Part shown: one piece after another, positions 45,342 to 54,260 of the stretch
Numbering within the stretch: position 1 is the stretch's first letter
How the letters are laid out: every line of letters starts with the position of its first letter
DNA from: Verrucomicrobiales bacterium
Lineage (GTDB): Bacteria > Verrucomicrobiota > Verrucomicrobiia > Limisphaerales > CAIMTB01
DNA length: 64,000 bases
Direction: 5' to 3'
NCBI GenBank assembly: GCA_016795425.1
Contig: JAEUHG010000044.1
Coordinates: 1-64,000 of the forward strand
Notes under the pieces: generated by a model
Database searches by the model: none
Told to the model about the DNA's origin: nothing
The model's input: the letters and a program-made list of their open reading frames with translations, nothing else
Translations under genes and position numbers: made by a program

Positions 45342-46009
45342 GACTTCGGTGCCGGAGTGAGTCCGGCCAGGTTCCGGAGCAGGTACTCCCGGGATCCACG
45401 GTGCGGATCGTGACAAGTGATGCAGTCGGAACGCGCGGCGTCCTGGTGGCCGTCGACCCGGCTCAGCAGATCGGCGTCGTGACACTGGAGGCACAGTTCC
45501 GCGGCCTTCTTGACGAGGAGATGGGGAGATTCGGTGGTGTGTGGATGATGACAGGCGAGGCATTCACCGTTGCGAACCGGGCTGTGAACGAAGGCGCCTT
45601 CGGCGACCGTCTTGGCGTGACATCCCTGGCAGAGTTGATCGCGAGGGGCGCGCAGGGCATGGGAGAATCGGGCGCTGTGGCACTCCTGGCACTGGCGGTC
45701 GCCGTACGGTGCGTGAATGCTGACCACCAATGAAGTTGGCGGCTCGCCCGAGGAGGTGCGCAGAAAGCGATTCGATAACGCGTTGGTCGGCGGATGGGGT
45801 GTTCCCGCAAGGACCGCGGCATGGTTGGTGCGAGAATTGGGAACGCCATCCAGGAAATGGGAAAGCAGTGCCCGTCGACGCTCTGGCGTGCCGCATCCGG
45901 AAGCCGCGAGCAAAAGCGGCAGACCGCAGGCAAGGCCCATCGTCAGTCCGCGCACCCAGGGGGAGCGTGTCCACCTGGGACGGGTGAACTCTGGATGACT
46001 TCCGATCAT
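45338..46009 (-). CDS. Five-heme cytochrome lipoprotein
   Basis: A 223-residue protein with a lipobox (GLPLLLAASGCGTPE) after an unusually long positively charged N-terminus. Five CXXCH motifs (CQECH, CQGCH, CLACH, CLQCH, CITCH) are packed within about 100 residues. Extra histidines (HSPVRNGECLACHHPHT, CITCHDPHRG) suit bis-His ligation. The start overlaps the stop of the NHL gene upstream, and its stop overlaps the porin start (both ATGA). A small lipid-anchored multiheme next to a barrel suggests the cytochrome that plugs the porin, either periplasmic or surface side. Confidence 0.87.
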   Translation of the reverse strand: MIGSHPEFTRPRWTRSPWVRGLTMGLACGLPLLLAASGCGTPERRRALLSHFLDGVPNSRTNHAAVLAGTPHPPTNALSNRFLRTSSGEPPTSLVVSIHAPYGDRQCQECHSARFSHALRAPRDQLCQGCHAKTVAEGAFVHSPVRNGECLACHHPHTTESPHLLVKKAAELCLQCHDADLLSRVDGHQDAARSDCITCHDPHRGSREYLLRNLAGLTPAPKS

Positions 46010-47169
46010 GGAGACTTCGCCGAGGCAGTCGCGGACGGTGCTGATTTCTGCTCCGTCACGGGCCCGCGGGCGGGTGGTGGGGTGGACTCGCCGCGCCGGT
46101 GGCCGAAGCCGAAGACCGACACCTTGTTGGGTCCGTACTGGCTGGTGACGAAGAGGAGATATTCGACCTCGAAGTCCGGCGCGGCATAGCGCTGGAAGTG
46201 CTCGAGGTGATCGTAATCGATGACCACCTTGGCGGGCAGGACGAGGCCACCGCGGCTGCCCGCGGACTCGCCAAAGAAGACGAGGAGGCGTCCCTCGGCG
46301 TCAAAGACCTGCACAACCTCGGTGGCCGCGTCGACGACATAGACGCGGCCATCACGGTCGACGGCGACACCCTTGGGGCGGACCATGCCGCCGACGTGAT
46401 CACCAAGTTCGCCGAGCCGGCGGAGGAATCGTCCGTCGGGTGCGTAGATCTTCACGTTGAACGAACCCATGTCGGAGACGTAGACCTTCCCGTCGGCGCC
46501 CACCGCGATGTTGGCGGGCGAGAAGATCTGGCCTTCCTCCGATTCGCCCTCTTTTGGGATCCGGTAGAGTTCCTGGCGCGAGTCTTTGTCGAGGACTTTG
46601 ACGCCATGCTCGAGGAGGTCGGCAATGTAGAGACGGTTGCCTTGCACCACGACGTCGCTGGGTTTGGTGGTGCCGCGGGCGCCGATCGAACCGAGAAATC
46701 GGTCGTCCTTGCCGTAGATTAGAACCACGCCCCAGGCCGTGTCGGCGATGTACCGCGTGCCATCCGCGTCGATGGCGAGATTGATCGGTTTTCCGAGCCG
46801 TCCCGGACCTTCGGGGCGGAAGTAGTGGAGTTTTCCGGTGCGAAGGTCCACCTGGTCGACGGCGAAGGCGATGGTGTCGCAGAGGTGAACGGTGTGGTCC
46901 TGGACTGCGATGCCGTACGGTTTGATGATGGCTTGGGACGTCGGATCCTCACCGACAACGAACGATGCGAATCCGCCCTTATCGCCGCGCAGATCCTTTT
47001 CCTCGCCGAACCCGACGAGGAACTGGTACCGCGGACTGGCGGGTGGGCCAGGGTAGAAGACGTGGTTTGGGGAACCCTGGGCCTTGGATTTGCCGGGTGC
47101 CCGGCAGCTGGCGGTGACAAGGGCCAGGGCGGCCAGAGAAGCGAAGGCGAAGTGATGGAGGTGGGGCAC
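46006..47169 (-). CDS. NHL-repeat lipoprotein
   Basis: A 387-residue protein. The signal ends with a lipobox (SLAALALVTASCRAPGK). The propeller blades include IIKPYGIAVQDHTVHLCDTI, LGKPINLAIDADGTRYIADT, KPSDVVVQGNRLYIADLLE, FSPANIAVGADGKVYVSDMG and VRPKGVAVDRDGRVYVVDAA. The C-terminal ~45 residues are low-complexity Pro/Ala/Ser. It lies between the four-heme and five-heme cytochrome genes, with an ATGA overlap to the latter. Role as in the other NHL lipoprotein of the operon: probable scaffold; no enzymatic motif is seen. Confidence 0.87.
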   Translation of the reverse strand: MPHLHHFAFASLAALALVTASCRAPGKSKAQGSPNHVFYPGPPASPRYQFLVGFGEEKDLRGDKGGFASFVVGEDPTSQAIIKPYGIAVQDHTVHLCDTIAFAVDQVDLRTGKLHYFRPEGPGRLGKPINLAIDADGTRYIADTAWGVVLIYGKDDRFLGSIGARGTTKPSDVVVQGNRLYIADLLEHGVKVLDKDSRQELYRIPKEGESEEGQIFSPANIAVGADGKVYVSDMGSFNVKIYAPDGRFLRRLGELGDHVGGMVRPKGVAVDRDGRVYVVDAATEVVQVFDAEGRLLVFFGESAGSRGGLVLPAKVVIDYDHLEHFQRYAAPDFEVEYLLFVTSQYGPNKVSVFGFGHRRGESTPPPARGPVTEQKSAPSATASAKSP

Positions 47170-47265
47170 GTCGGGAGATCGGGGCTGCGGAGGGAAGAGA
47201 TGCGTTGGGAGGCTCGAATCCCTTCCCTCCCGGTGACTGATTGGCGACGAAGCGCGAGGTTTCGC

Positions 47266-47892
47266 CTACTTGTTATGACAAGTCAGGCAGAGTGCGCTTC
47301 CTTCGTTGCTCTTCAGGAGCATTTTGCCGATTCCGGCGGTGTTGTGCACATCGTGACACGACGAGCACTGCATCTTGTGGCTGATGAGCATCTTGGCGTC
47401 GACGGTCCCGCCAAGCCCTGAGTCGCGACTCGTCGGGCTGTGGAGGCCGCCATCGGTCGACGCGAGGCTGTCGTCATAGACGAACGAGACCGGGTGGTCA
47501 TTCCTCAGGTCGGTGCCGATCAGCGCGTTTCCTGTCATGATGGTCGTACCATTGGCTCCACCGTAGCTGTCGACCGCGACCGTGCCGTCGTGGCAGCTGA
47601 GGCAGAGTTTTGATGCCCCATCCGGAGCGCCGGGGGTCGCGTTCATCGTTCCACTGGCGTAGACGGTGAACGATGCGGCAGTCATGGTGTGATTCCACAA
47701 CGGCGCATCGGCGATACTGGTGTTCGCGTTGTGCGGTGTGTGGCACACGATGCAGATTTCGTTCTTGGCCCAGGCTTGCGAACTAAAGTCGTGCTTGGAC
47801 CCGACGATGCCCGCGGCTCCGTAGGCGGAGTTGAGGGCGCTTAGCATCCCGGCCGCGAGCACCAGGATGATCCGATAGGATTTGTTGTTCAT
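47266..47892 (-). CDS. Exported four-heme c-type cytochrome
   Basis: A 208-residue protein with a signal peptide (YRIILVLAAGMLSALNSAYG) and four CXXCH motifs (CIVCH, CLSCH, CSSCH, CLTCH). The stretch CIVCHTPHNANTSIADAPLW and CLSCHDGTVAVDS ... GTDLRNDHPVSFVY are close in pattern to the first half of the twelve-heme protein at 40.4 kb, suggesting duplication or shared ancestry. The ATG at 47892 is chosen over a longer frame because AAGGAAGG lies 9 bases upstream, the clearest ribosome binding site of the operon, and because the signal peptide follows at once. It is a candidate soluble periplasmic electron shuttle. The 194 bases upstream (47893-48086) hold nothing else recognised. Confidence 0.9.
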   Translation of the reverse strand: MNNKSYRIILVLAAGMLSALNSAYGAAGIVGSKHDFSSQAWAKNEICIVCHTPHNANTSIADAPLWNHTMTAASFTVYASGTMNATPGAPDGASKLCLSCHDGTVAVDSYGGANGTTIMTGNALIGTDLRNDHPVSFVYDDSLASTDGGLHSPTSRDSGLGGTVDAKMLISHKMQCSSCHDVHNTAGIGKMLLKSNEGSALCLTCHNK

Positions 47893-48086
47893 TACGGTCT
47901 GCCTTCCTTTTCTGTTGTCGGTATTGGGGTTGTTCCATCCACCCGACCCACAGGGTCGCGGTGGCGTTCTCTCGGCTGTCGCGGTTCGGTGGCAGACAGT
48001 CACCGCTCCGGTCGCAGCGGGGAGAATGGGGGCGGGGTGGCGGGTGGCCGGGGGTTCGGCGCCCTTCGTTGGAGTGGTGGCAACCC

Positions 48087-49415
48087 TCATGGCAGGCCTG
48101 ATTCCCCGGGCGGCCGAACGGATCGCCGAGTCACCAGAGAGGCGGCGGCCAGGGTCAGTCCGGCGCCCGCGACGACCCAACCGGCTCCCCCTGGATGGGT
48201 GACCTTTAGCGAGGGAGGGCCGCTTCGATGCAGTGTTTCCGCCAACGCTTCAAAAATGTAACCGTCGACGACCAGCGGACGGTGCGATTCGAGGCGATTG
48301 GTCCAACACGGTTGGCCCTTTCGTACAATGATGACGGACGCGTGGTTGAAATCGGCGGCCGATCCCCCTTTTAGAGCCCAGGCCGCCAGCGCTGCGGTGG
48401 CAGGATCGGTCTCTGCCTCGCCGCTCCCCTCGGCGGTCGTGCCGGATAAAGGCGTGGAGGCGAGGCTGTCGGGTGGCGTCGGTTCTTCGAGCGCATCGGC
48501 TTCGTAACGCAGGCGCAGCGGACTGGTCTTGGCGGCCTGTTCGGCCTCCTGGTGCATGGCGAGTTCGGGGAAGCGCGCAAAGAGCCATCGCTCGAGCGTG
48601 TATCCCGGCCCGATCTCCCGGACCAAGAGCGCGGGGTTGGCGGGCTTGTCCGATCGTGCCGTGACCTCGTGCGTCGTCGGATCCATGACGAAGTCAGGAA
48701 CGAGTCGGAGGAAGACCATGCGGAAGGCGTTGGAAGGCGTCGGACTCTCTCCCGGGGGAACGAGGAGCGGTGTGTCACCTATATGCACCGGCAATCGAAC
48801 GCTCAAGGAACGCGCCGGCCATTGGACGAGGAGTTGACCGGGGAATGGACGAAGTCCCATTGGACGTCGAACTTCGGGTGCGGAAGGAGACTTGCGCGCG
48901 GGAAGGGGCACCGCGGTTACGATCGGCTGTGGCTGCAATACCAAATCGAAGGGCAGCCTCCGAGGCCCGGATGCGGAGTCAAATTGGTGGACAGGTTGTC
49001 CGGGCTTGAGCACCAAGGTACCCGCATCATGGCGAATAGCGCCGGCCACACTGCCGAAGACAACGACCAGAAGTCCCAGGTGAAAGAAGGCCTGCGGCAT
49101 CAGTGGCGGCCGACTGAACCCGAACGCGAAGGAAGCCAGCACCAGGCAGCCCGCCGTCGACAGCAACCAAGGCGCATGAAGGCGGGCGATCCAGCCAGGC
49201 CCGGGACTCATCGGGCTCGGTACTACGACCGGAAGGGCCGTCAAGACCGCGAAAAGGATCGCGGCAGAAGTCACGCCGGCTCGAAGTCGATCGCCCGCGA
49301 GTGCGCGAGAACGCACCAGGGCTTGAGTCCGTGTCGGGTCATTGCCGCTGGGATCGGCAGCCCTTTCACACTGACGTTCCGAATGCGTCAGGACGGATGA
49401 TGCAGTTGGGGACAT
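48087..49415 (-). CDS. ResB/CcsB-like cytochrome c biogenesis protein
   Basis: A 442-residue inner-membrane protein. Three hydrophobic helices lie in the N-terminal third (about 46-66, 81-101 and 108-127), with the family His in FFHLGLLVVVFGS (His112), then a ~280-residue periplasmic domain and a C-terminal helix (VVAGAGLTLAAASLVT). This is the ResB layout. ResB partners ResA and CcsA in system II heme attachment. No CcsA lies in the window, so either it is elsewhere or this protein has a specialised role in loading heme onto the operon's cytochromes. The ATG at 49415 has no strong ribosome binding site. The 235 bases upstream contain a GGACCGGC hairpin near 49.6 kb and nothing else recognised. 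Confidence 0.72.
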   Translation of the reverse strand: MSPTASSVLTHSERQCERAADPSGNDPTRTQALVRSRALAGDRLRAGVTSAAILFAVLTALPVVVPSPMSPGPGWIARLHAPWLLSTAGCLVLASFAFGFSRPPLMPQAFFHLGLLVVVFGSVAGAIRHDAGTLVLKPGQPVHQFDSASGPRRLPFDLVLQPQPIVTAVPLPARKSPSAPEVRRPMGLRPFPGQLLVQWPARSLSVRLPVHIGDTPLLVPPGESPTPSNAFRMVFLRLVPDFVMDPTTHEVTARSDKPANPALLVREIGPGYTLERWLFARFPELAMHQEAEQAAKTSPLRLRYEADALEEPTPPDSLASTPLSGTTAEGSGEAETDPATAALAAWALKGGSAADFNHASVIIVRKGQPCWTNRLESHRPLVVDGYIFEALAETLHRSGPPSLKVTHPGGAGWVVAGAGLTLAAASLVTRRSVRPPGESGLP

Positions 49416-49650
49416 GTTGAAGTTTCGGCGCGCCCCGCTTCGGTTGCACGAGTCATGCCACTCCCTCCGCATCGGCAGGCGTCGGACCAGGGAGGTGCCA
49501 ACTAACCATGAAATCGCAGGGATCAGACCCTGAGACGGCATCGCGTGCCCGGGGTCGTTCCGGCGAAGGCGGTGGCGGTTGGTCCCGATGAGGACCGGCG
49601 AAAAGTGGGCCGGTCCCGCTCAGGACCGGCACGGTGAATCGCCGGCTATC

Positions 49651-52600
49651 TCAGAAGATCTGCGGATGACAATCCCGGCAGGAGGACTTGAGGGGTTTCC
49701 ATTGTCCCTTTTCGTGGCACTTGGCGCAGGCCACCGTGGCGTGATTCTCGTCGAGGCGGAATCGCGCCATGGTGTTGTGCTGAAATCGAAGGTCCTCGCC
49801 GACCCAGGACTGGTTGCCATGGCAGCGGCCGCAGGCAAAGCCGAGTACGCCCTGATGCGGTTCATCGGCGCGATGGCACGAGACGCACTCACCCTTTCCC
49901 GACGGGAACGCGTGAGGACCGTTCACCTTCGCGGCAATGTGACAAGCCTGGCACTCCGCCTTGAGATGTCGGCCACTGAGACGTTCGCCGTCCATGAGCA
50001 GTCGCTGGAAGTGTTGGGGACCCGGGCGTACGGTTGGCCAGGGAGTCTGAGTGTCGTGGCAGGACAGACAGTCGTTGCCGTAGGATTCGGGATGATGCGG
50101 CTCATGGCAGGGTGCGCAGGTCGTCGGTAATCCCTTGAACCTGGCCGAAGCGAGCGTCGCCTGGCCCGCGCTCGGCTGGTGACATCGGCGGCACTCAACG
50201 CTGGAGTGCCGGCCAGTCAGCGGGAAACGAGAATCAAGATCGTGCGAGAACCGGAGGTCGCCGCCGGTCCACTGCGTCGGCTGGGTATGGCAACGCGTGC
50301 AGTTCCGCTCGAACTGGCCGTTGTGTGGATCGCGATGGCAGTCGGCGCACTCGGATGGCAGGCCGCGGAACGCGGCATGGGCGAGCTTGGTTTCGGGTGG
50401 GGGCGGGATATGGCACTTCAGGCAATCGGTTTGGGCATGCTTCTGAACGAGGCTGAATTTGGAATCCTGATTGTGATCGAAGGTGAGTTGGGCCTTGTCC
50501 CACCCGCGCGTGGAATGGCACTGCGTGCAGTTTCGTTCGAATTGCCCGCGGTGCGGATCGCGATGGCAATCGGCGCAATCCGTCTTGGTTCCGCGAAAGC
50601 CGGCTGTGGCCAGGGCCTGGCCGGGGCCCGAGGTTTTGTGACATTGGAGACATGTCACCGTTGCGTGGCGATCGTGGAGTGGAAACTGCGTGTTGCGATT
50701 GTGGTCGAAGGTCAGGTGATCCAGTTTCCAGCCCGCCGGGGTATGGCATGCGGTGCAATGATCCGCCAGCGGTTGGAGATGAGGATCCTTGTGGCAATCG
50801 GCGCAGTCCGTGGCCAAACCCTTGAATTGAGCCGTCGCCAGGGAGGCGCCCGGTTCGGCCGGGGCATGGCATTTCTCACAGGTCACCTGCTGATGCCGAC
50901 CCACCAGCGGAAACTTCGAGTCTTCCAGGTGTGAGAATTCCAGGTGCGTGCCGGTCCAGCCATGCGGCGTGTGGCAGGCCGTGCAGTTCGCAGTGAACTG
51001 GCCTTGATGCGGCTCCTGGTGGCAGTCGGTGCAGGACTGGTGGGCGAGTCCGATGAAATGAATGCCGGCCTCCGGCGCGCGTGGACGGTCGTGGCATTCC
51101 TGGCAATTCACCTTGGAATGAGCGCCGACGAGGGGAAACGTGGTTTGATCGTGGGTGAAGGTGGCCGGCAGGGGTGGCATGAGGGTGCGGTTGGGCGCCG
51201 GATGTTCCTTGTGGCACTGCGTGCAATGACCTTGCAACGTGCCGTGGAAGCCAACGCGCTGGGTGCGGCGATCCTCCACGACCTGATGGCAGTCGGTGCA
51301 GCGCGAGTCCGGAATGCCACCGGTGAAGGTGTGACATCGGGTGCAATTGTCGGCTGCCGGACCGAAACGGTGCTTGAGGGAGAGTCGAGTGGGATTGATG
51401 GCGCTGGCGAAGCTGGAGGCGAACTGTTTTTTGACGGCCGCCACTTGGGTTCGCTGGAACGTGGCGGCACCGATGGATGCCATCACCGCCATGGCCACGA
51501 GCATGATGACCTCGACCTTCTTGAGCACGAGTTCCTCGCGCAGCGTGCGAGCGCTCGGCGGTGGCAGATGGGATCGGCGCGACGGCGGCAGACTGAGGGG
51601 ATGATGGTGTTCGACATACCTCATCGGCGACCAGCCATGGAAGATCGCCGGAAGCGAAATGCGTGTGCCGGGATTGATCAGTGCGAGGTAGAGGTGTCCT
51701 CCCACCGAGGCGAGGGCCGAGAAGTACAACGCGGTGTGGACATACCAGGGGAGGAGGCTGGCGCCGCGAAAATGCATGAGCGCGCCCGTGACCCCGAAGA
51801 AGACAAAGTAGAATGGCACCAGTCCCGCATTGGTCTTTTGCCCGGTGTTGAATCGCGGGGCAGGCGGCACCACCGCGCCGCGAAAGTAGAGACTGCGGAA
51901 GGACTGAATCATCCAGAGCAGGTCCACCGGGCCCCACCGAAGGAGCACACGGAGGTGCTGCCAATGGGCTCGCGGCCGTGACAGCACCACGAGGGGAACG
52001 GATATCAGCCACCCAACGGCAAAGGTCTTGTGCGCCAGGACTGCGAAGGCGAGCCAGGCCTGTTCGGTGGAGGCGAAACGGGCCACCAGCATCAGGCCGC
52101 CGCTGATCATGAGCAGCAGGAATGGGATCGCGTTGACCCAGTGCAGCACGATCTCCGGCTTCACGAAGCGGCGGAAGCGTTCAAAGTGAAACCCGTACCT
52201 GCCAGTCGTATCGTCGAGGAAAAGAAACCCGTCCTTGTCTGCTTCGCGAATCGCCTGGAGCGCCTGCGCCATCCATTGGCGGGGCGTGCGCGGCGACGAA
52301 TGGCCGGGTAGCCCGACGTCGGCGGAAGGCTCCTGAGTTGATTCCTCGGACGTGCCCGTGGCCGGAGAGACCGAAGGTTCTGCGAGGGAAGTGAGAGACT
52401 CCACCGATGCCGGATCGGCCGCGTGCCATGGGCCCAGCATGGAGTGGAGTTCATCCACCGTGATACCCAGCGGCGAGTAGATCGACGCCGTGGTCAGACG
52501 ATGCACGGCCAGAGCGCGAATCAGGCGCCGGGCGAGGGGGCGAAGGTCGGGTTCCAGGCGCGGGCAGGACCGACGTTCCAGGCGTCGACCGGCCGCCACC

Positions 52601-53691
52601 ACACCCTCTATCTCCAATCGGTGCCTCAGCCGTGGGTCCTTGGTGATCTCATACCAGTAGTCATCCAGGGTCAGGAATCCCGGGTGATCTTCCGGGACCG
52701 GGGTGCGCAGCACACGGTGAACCGCGCCGCGCAGGACGTCCCAGACGCAGCGTTCCGCCTTCACTGAGAGCCGGCCAAGTACCCTGAGGTAGTCGGGATG
52801 GATCGGATAGAGATCGATGAACGTCTCGAGGCGTGAGTCAAAAGCGCCATCGCTGGCGGTGAACTTCGACAGGTGACGTCCGATCCTTTCGCGTTGTTCG
52901 GGTGTCTTGGGCAGAAGGTGGCGCGCCACCACCTCGAAAAGATCTTCGCCTTCCAGCGTGAACTGGCAGTACCGATCCGCCAGCCGATCCCGCAGTGCGT
53001 GGGAGATCTCGACTTCCGGGCCGTCGAGGACACCGGATCGTGCATCCGCGAGCAGATGGAATCCGGATGTTTCCCCAACTTCGGCAAGAAGCAGCAGATC
53101 CTCGGCATCGCGGGCAACATCCGCCGGGTCACGGCAGGCATGGCGCAACGCCAATCCGTCGATGACGAACAGCAGGGACTGCTCCGGAGCCTGGCCGCGG
53201 AATGCGGCGGCCAGGTCCTGAAGTTGGCCCCGCAGGATTTCACGATTCCGGCGCCAGGAAAACCGCCGGCCACTTCCAGCGATGCTCAGTCTCGAGGCGA
53301 GACGCGAAACGATTCCCGGGAGGAGTTCCAGGGAAGGACCCGGGGCCTCGAGCTGGATGACCTGGAACCGTCCGGCCAGGGGTAGTGTGGCTCTCTCCAG
53401 CGCCGGATGGGGTGATCGGGCCTCCGCACCGTCCTGTCGAAGAACGGCAGAGATGGCGGCCAGGAGATGCGATTTTCCGAAGCCGGCATTGCCGGAAACA
53501 AGAAGGCTCGGAGCCCGGCAACCCGAGTCGGGATCGAGCATGGCCTCCAATCGCGGAAAGAATTCGCGGGCCAGTCGTTCCGAGAAGCCGGCGGAGACCG
53601 TCCAGGATGCCACCAGCGCTGGCGCGTCCCCTTGGGCCTTCGCACGCGATGCTGGAAAGTCCGTGATCTGAATCAGGTCGCAGTAGTCCAT
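49651..53691 (-). CDS. P-loop ATPase (DUF6079/PglY-like) fused to di-heme cytochrome b and 23-heme cytochrome c
   Basis: A single unbroken frame of 1346 residues. Residues 1-500 are a P-loop NTPase: Walker A GNAGFGKSH (67-75), Walker B LLFVIDG (173-179), and blocks FIDLYPIHPDYLRVLGRLSV and VPEDHPGFLTLDDYW that resemble DUF6079/BREX PglY. Residues ~505-700 match the formate dehydrogenase gamma/HydC cytochrome b fold: His517, His554, His652 and His666, the last pair 14 apart as in FdnI, give two b hemes. A fifth helix (728-745) leads to residues 783-1346 with 23 CXXCH motifs in ~70-residue repeats. ATPase in, five helices, multiheme out is self-consistent. The b-c part recalls Geobacter CbcL, an inner-membrane quinol oxidase for extracellular respiration. 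The ATPase fusion is unexpected. Confidence 0.9.
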   Translation of the reverse strand: MDYCDLIQITDFPASRAKAQGDAPALVASWTVSAGFSERLAREFFPRLEAMLDPDSGCRAPSLLVSGNAGFGKSHLLAAISAVLRQDGAEARSPHPALERATLPLAGRFQVIQLEAPGPSLELLPGIVSRLASRLSIAGSGRRFSWRRNREILRGQLQDLAAAFRGQAPEQSLLFVIDGLALRHACRDPADVARDAEDLLLLAEVGETSGFHLLADARSGVLDGPEVEISHALRDRLADRYCQFTLEGEDLFEVVARHLLPKTPEQRERIGRHLSKFTASDGAFDSRLETFIDLYPIHPDYLRVLGRLSVKAERCVWDVLRGAVHRVLRTPVPEDHPGFLTLDDYWYEITKDPRLRHRLEIEGVVAAGRRLERRSCPRLEPDLRPLARRLIRALAVHRLTTASIYSPLGITVDELHSMLGPWHAADPASVESLTSLAEPSVSPATGTSEESTQEPSADVGLPGHSSPRTPRQWMAQALQAIREADKDGFLFLDDTTGRYGFHFERFRRFVKPEIVLHWVNAIPFLLLMISGGLMLVARFASTEQAWLAFAVLAHKTFAVGWLISVPLVVLSRPRAHWQHLRVLLRWGPVDLLWMIQSFRSLYFRGAVVPPAPRFNTGQKTNAGLVPFYFVFFGVTGALMHFRGASLLPWYVHTALYFSALASVGGHLYLALINPGTRISLPAIFHGWSPMRYVEHHHPLSLPPSRRSHLPPPSARTLREELVLKKVEVIMLVAMAVMASIGAATFQRTQVAAVKKQFASSFASAINPTRLSLKHRFGPAADNCTRCHTFTGGIPDSRCTDCHQVVEDRRTQRVGFHGTLQGHCTQCHKEHPAPNRTLMPPLPATFTHDQTTFPLVGAHSKVNCQECHDRPRAPEAGIHFIGLAHQSCTDCHQEPHQGQFTANCTACHTPHGWTGTHLEFSHLEDSKFPLVGRHQQVTCEKCHAPAEPGASLATAQFKGLATDCADCHKDPHLQPLADHCTACHTPAGWKLDHLTFDHNRNTQFPLHDRHATVTCLQCHKTSGPGQALATAGFRGTKTDCADCHRDPHRGQFERNCTQCHSTRGWDKAQLTFDHNQDSKFSLVQKHAQTDCLKCHIPPPPETKLAHAAFRGLPSECADCHRDPHNGQFERNCTRCHTQPTQWTGGDLRFSHDLDSRFPLTGRHSSVECRRCHQPSAGQATLASARFKGLPTTCAPCHEPHHPESYGNDCLSCHDTQTPWPTVRPGPQHFQRLLMDGERLSGRHLKAECQACHIAAKVNGPHAFPSGKGECVSCHRADEPHQGVLGFACGRCHGNQSWVGEDLRFQHNTMARFRLDENHATVACAKCHEKGQWKPLKSSCRDCHPQIF

Positions 53692-54046
53692 TTGCGGGCG
53701 GCGTGAACCTCTTCCCGGGTGCCGGAGCGGGCGCGGGATTCAGGGAGGGCGAATACGAGTCGAGGAGAGTCCGACCCGCAGCGCTGGACGGCATTCCATG
53801 ACCGGATGAAAACGGAGACCGGAACCACTCGAATTCGTTGCAACGACCGATGCCTAAAGCACAAACCGCGCCACGATCCGGTGAGGCTCGAAGGCGGGTC
53901 AAAGGCCCGGGTTTCACAAGCTCCCGGCGCTTGATGGTACGCGAACCCCTGGAATCTGGTCCTCGGTGGTCCTGCCGGGGACCGAGAACCGGAGAGGTGT
54001 TGCTCGGACACGGTGGAAATGGCGGACCGTGGGCGGCGGTGCCGCC

Positions 54047-54260
54047 GAACGGTTCGGGCGCATCTCCGAGTTGTCGAGTGGGCGGCACCACCGTTCCGGC
54101 CGGGAATCGCCGTGCTGGGAAAGCGGCAGGGGACTGCCGCAGTCCACGACGCTTCGCGCCAGTCCGCACCCGGGGGCCAGGCAAGCGCTGGCCGTCCTGG
54201 AGTGCGGGAGCCCTCTCCCGCTTTTCGTCCCGACAATTCGGAGACGCGCCCGAACGGTTC
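54047..54260. repeat. Nested inverted-repeat (REPIN/MITE-like) element
   Basis: Outer ~30-base arms (54047-54076 and 54231-54260; GAACGGTTCGGGCGC and its near mirror) differ at only a few positions. Inside, two REP-like hairpins, AGCGGCAGGGGACTGCCGCA (near 54122-54141) and TGCGGGAGCCCTCTCCCGCT (near 54203-54222), are inverted relative to each other and share the pattern AAAGCGG...CCGCAGTCCA. The 670-base gap between the electron-transfer operon and the next gene otherwise holds no recognised gene. No transposase is present, so it would be mobilised in trans if at all. Confidence 0.7.

Noticed and set aside
40413..47892. OmcS/OmcZ-like cytochrome nanowire subunits
   Set aside because: Heme numbers and motif spacing do not clearly match those proteins, and a porin is present; a porin-cytochrome conduit is the more economical reading.
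49651..53691. BREX-type phage defence suggested by the DUF6079/PglY-like ATPase
   Set aside because: No methyltransferase (PglX), phosphatase (PglZ), Lon-like or BrxA/B gene lies nearby, and the ATPase is fused to an electron-transfer module. The neighbourhood is respiratory.
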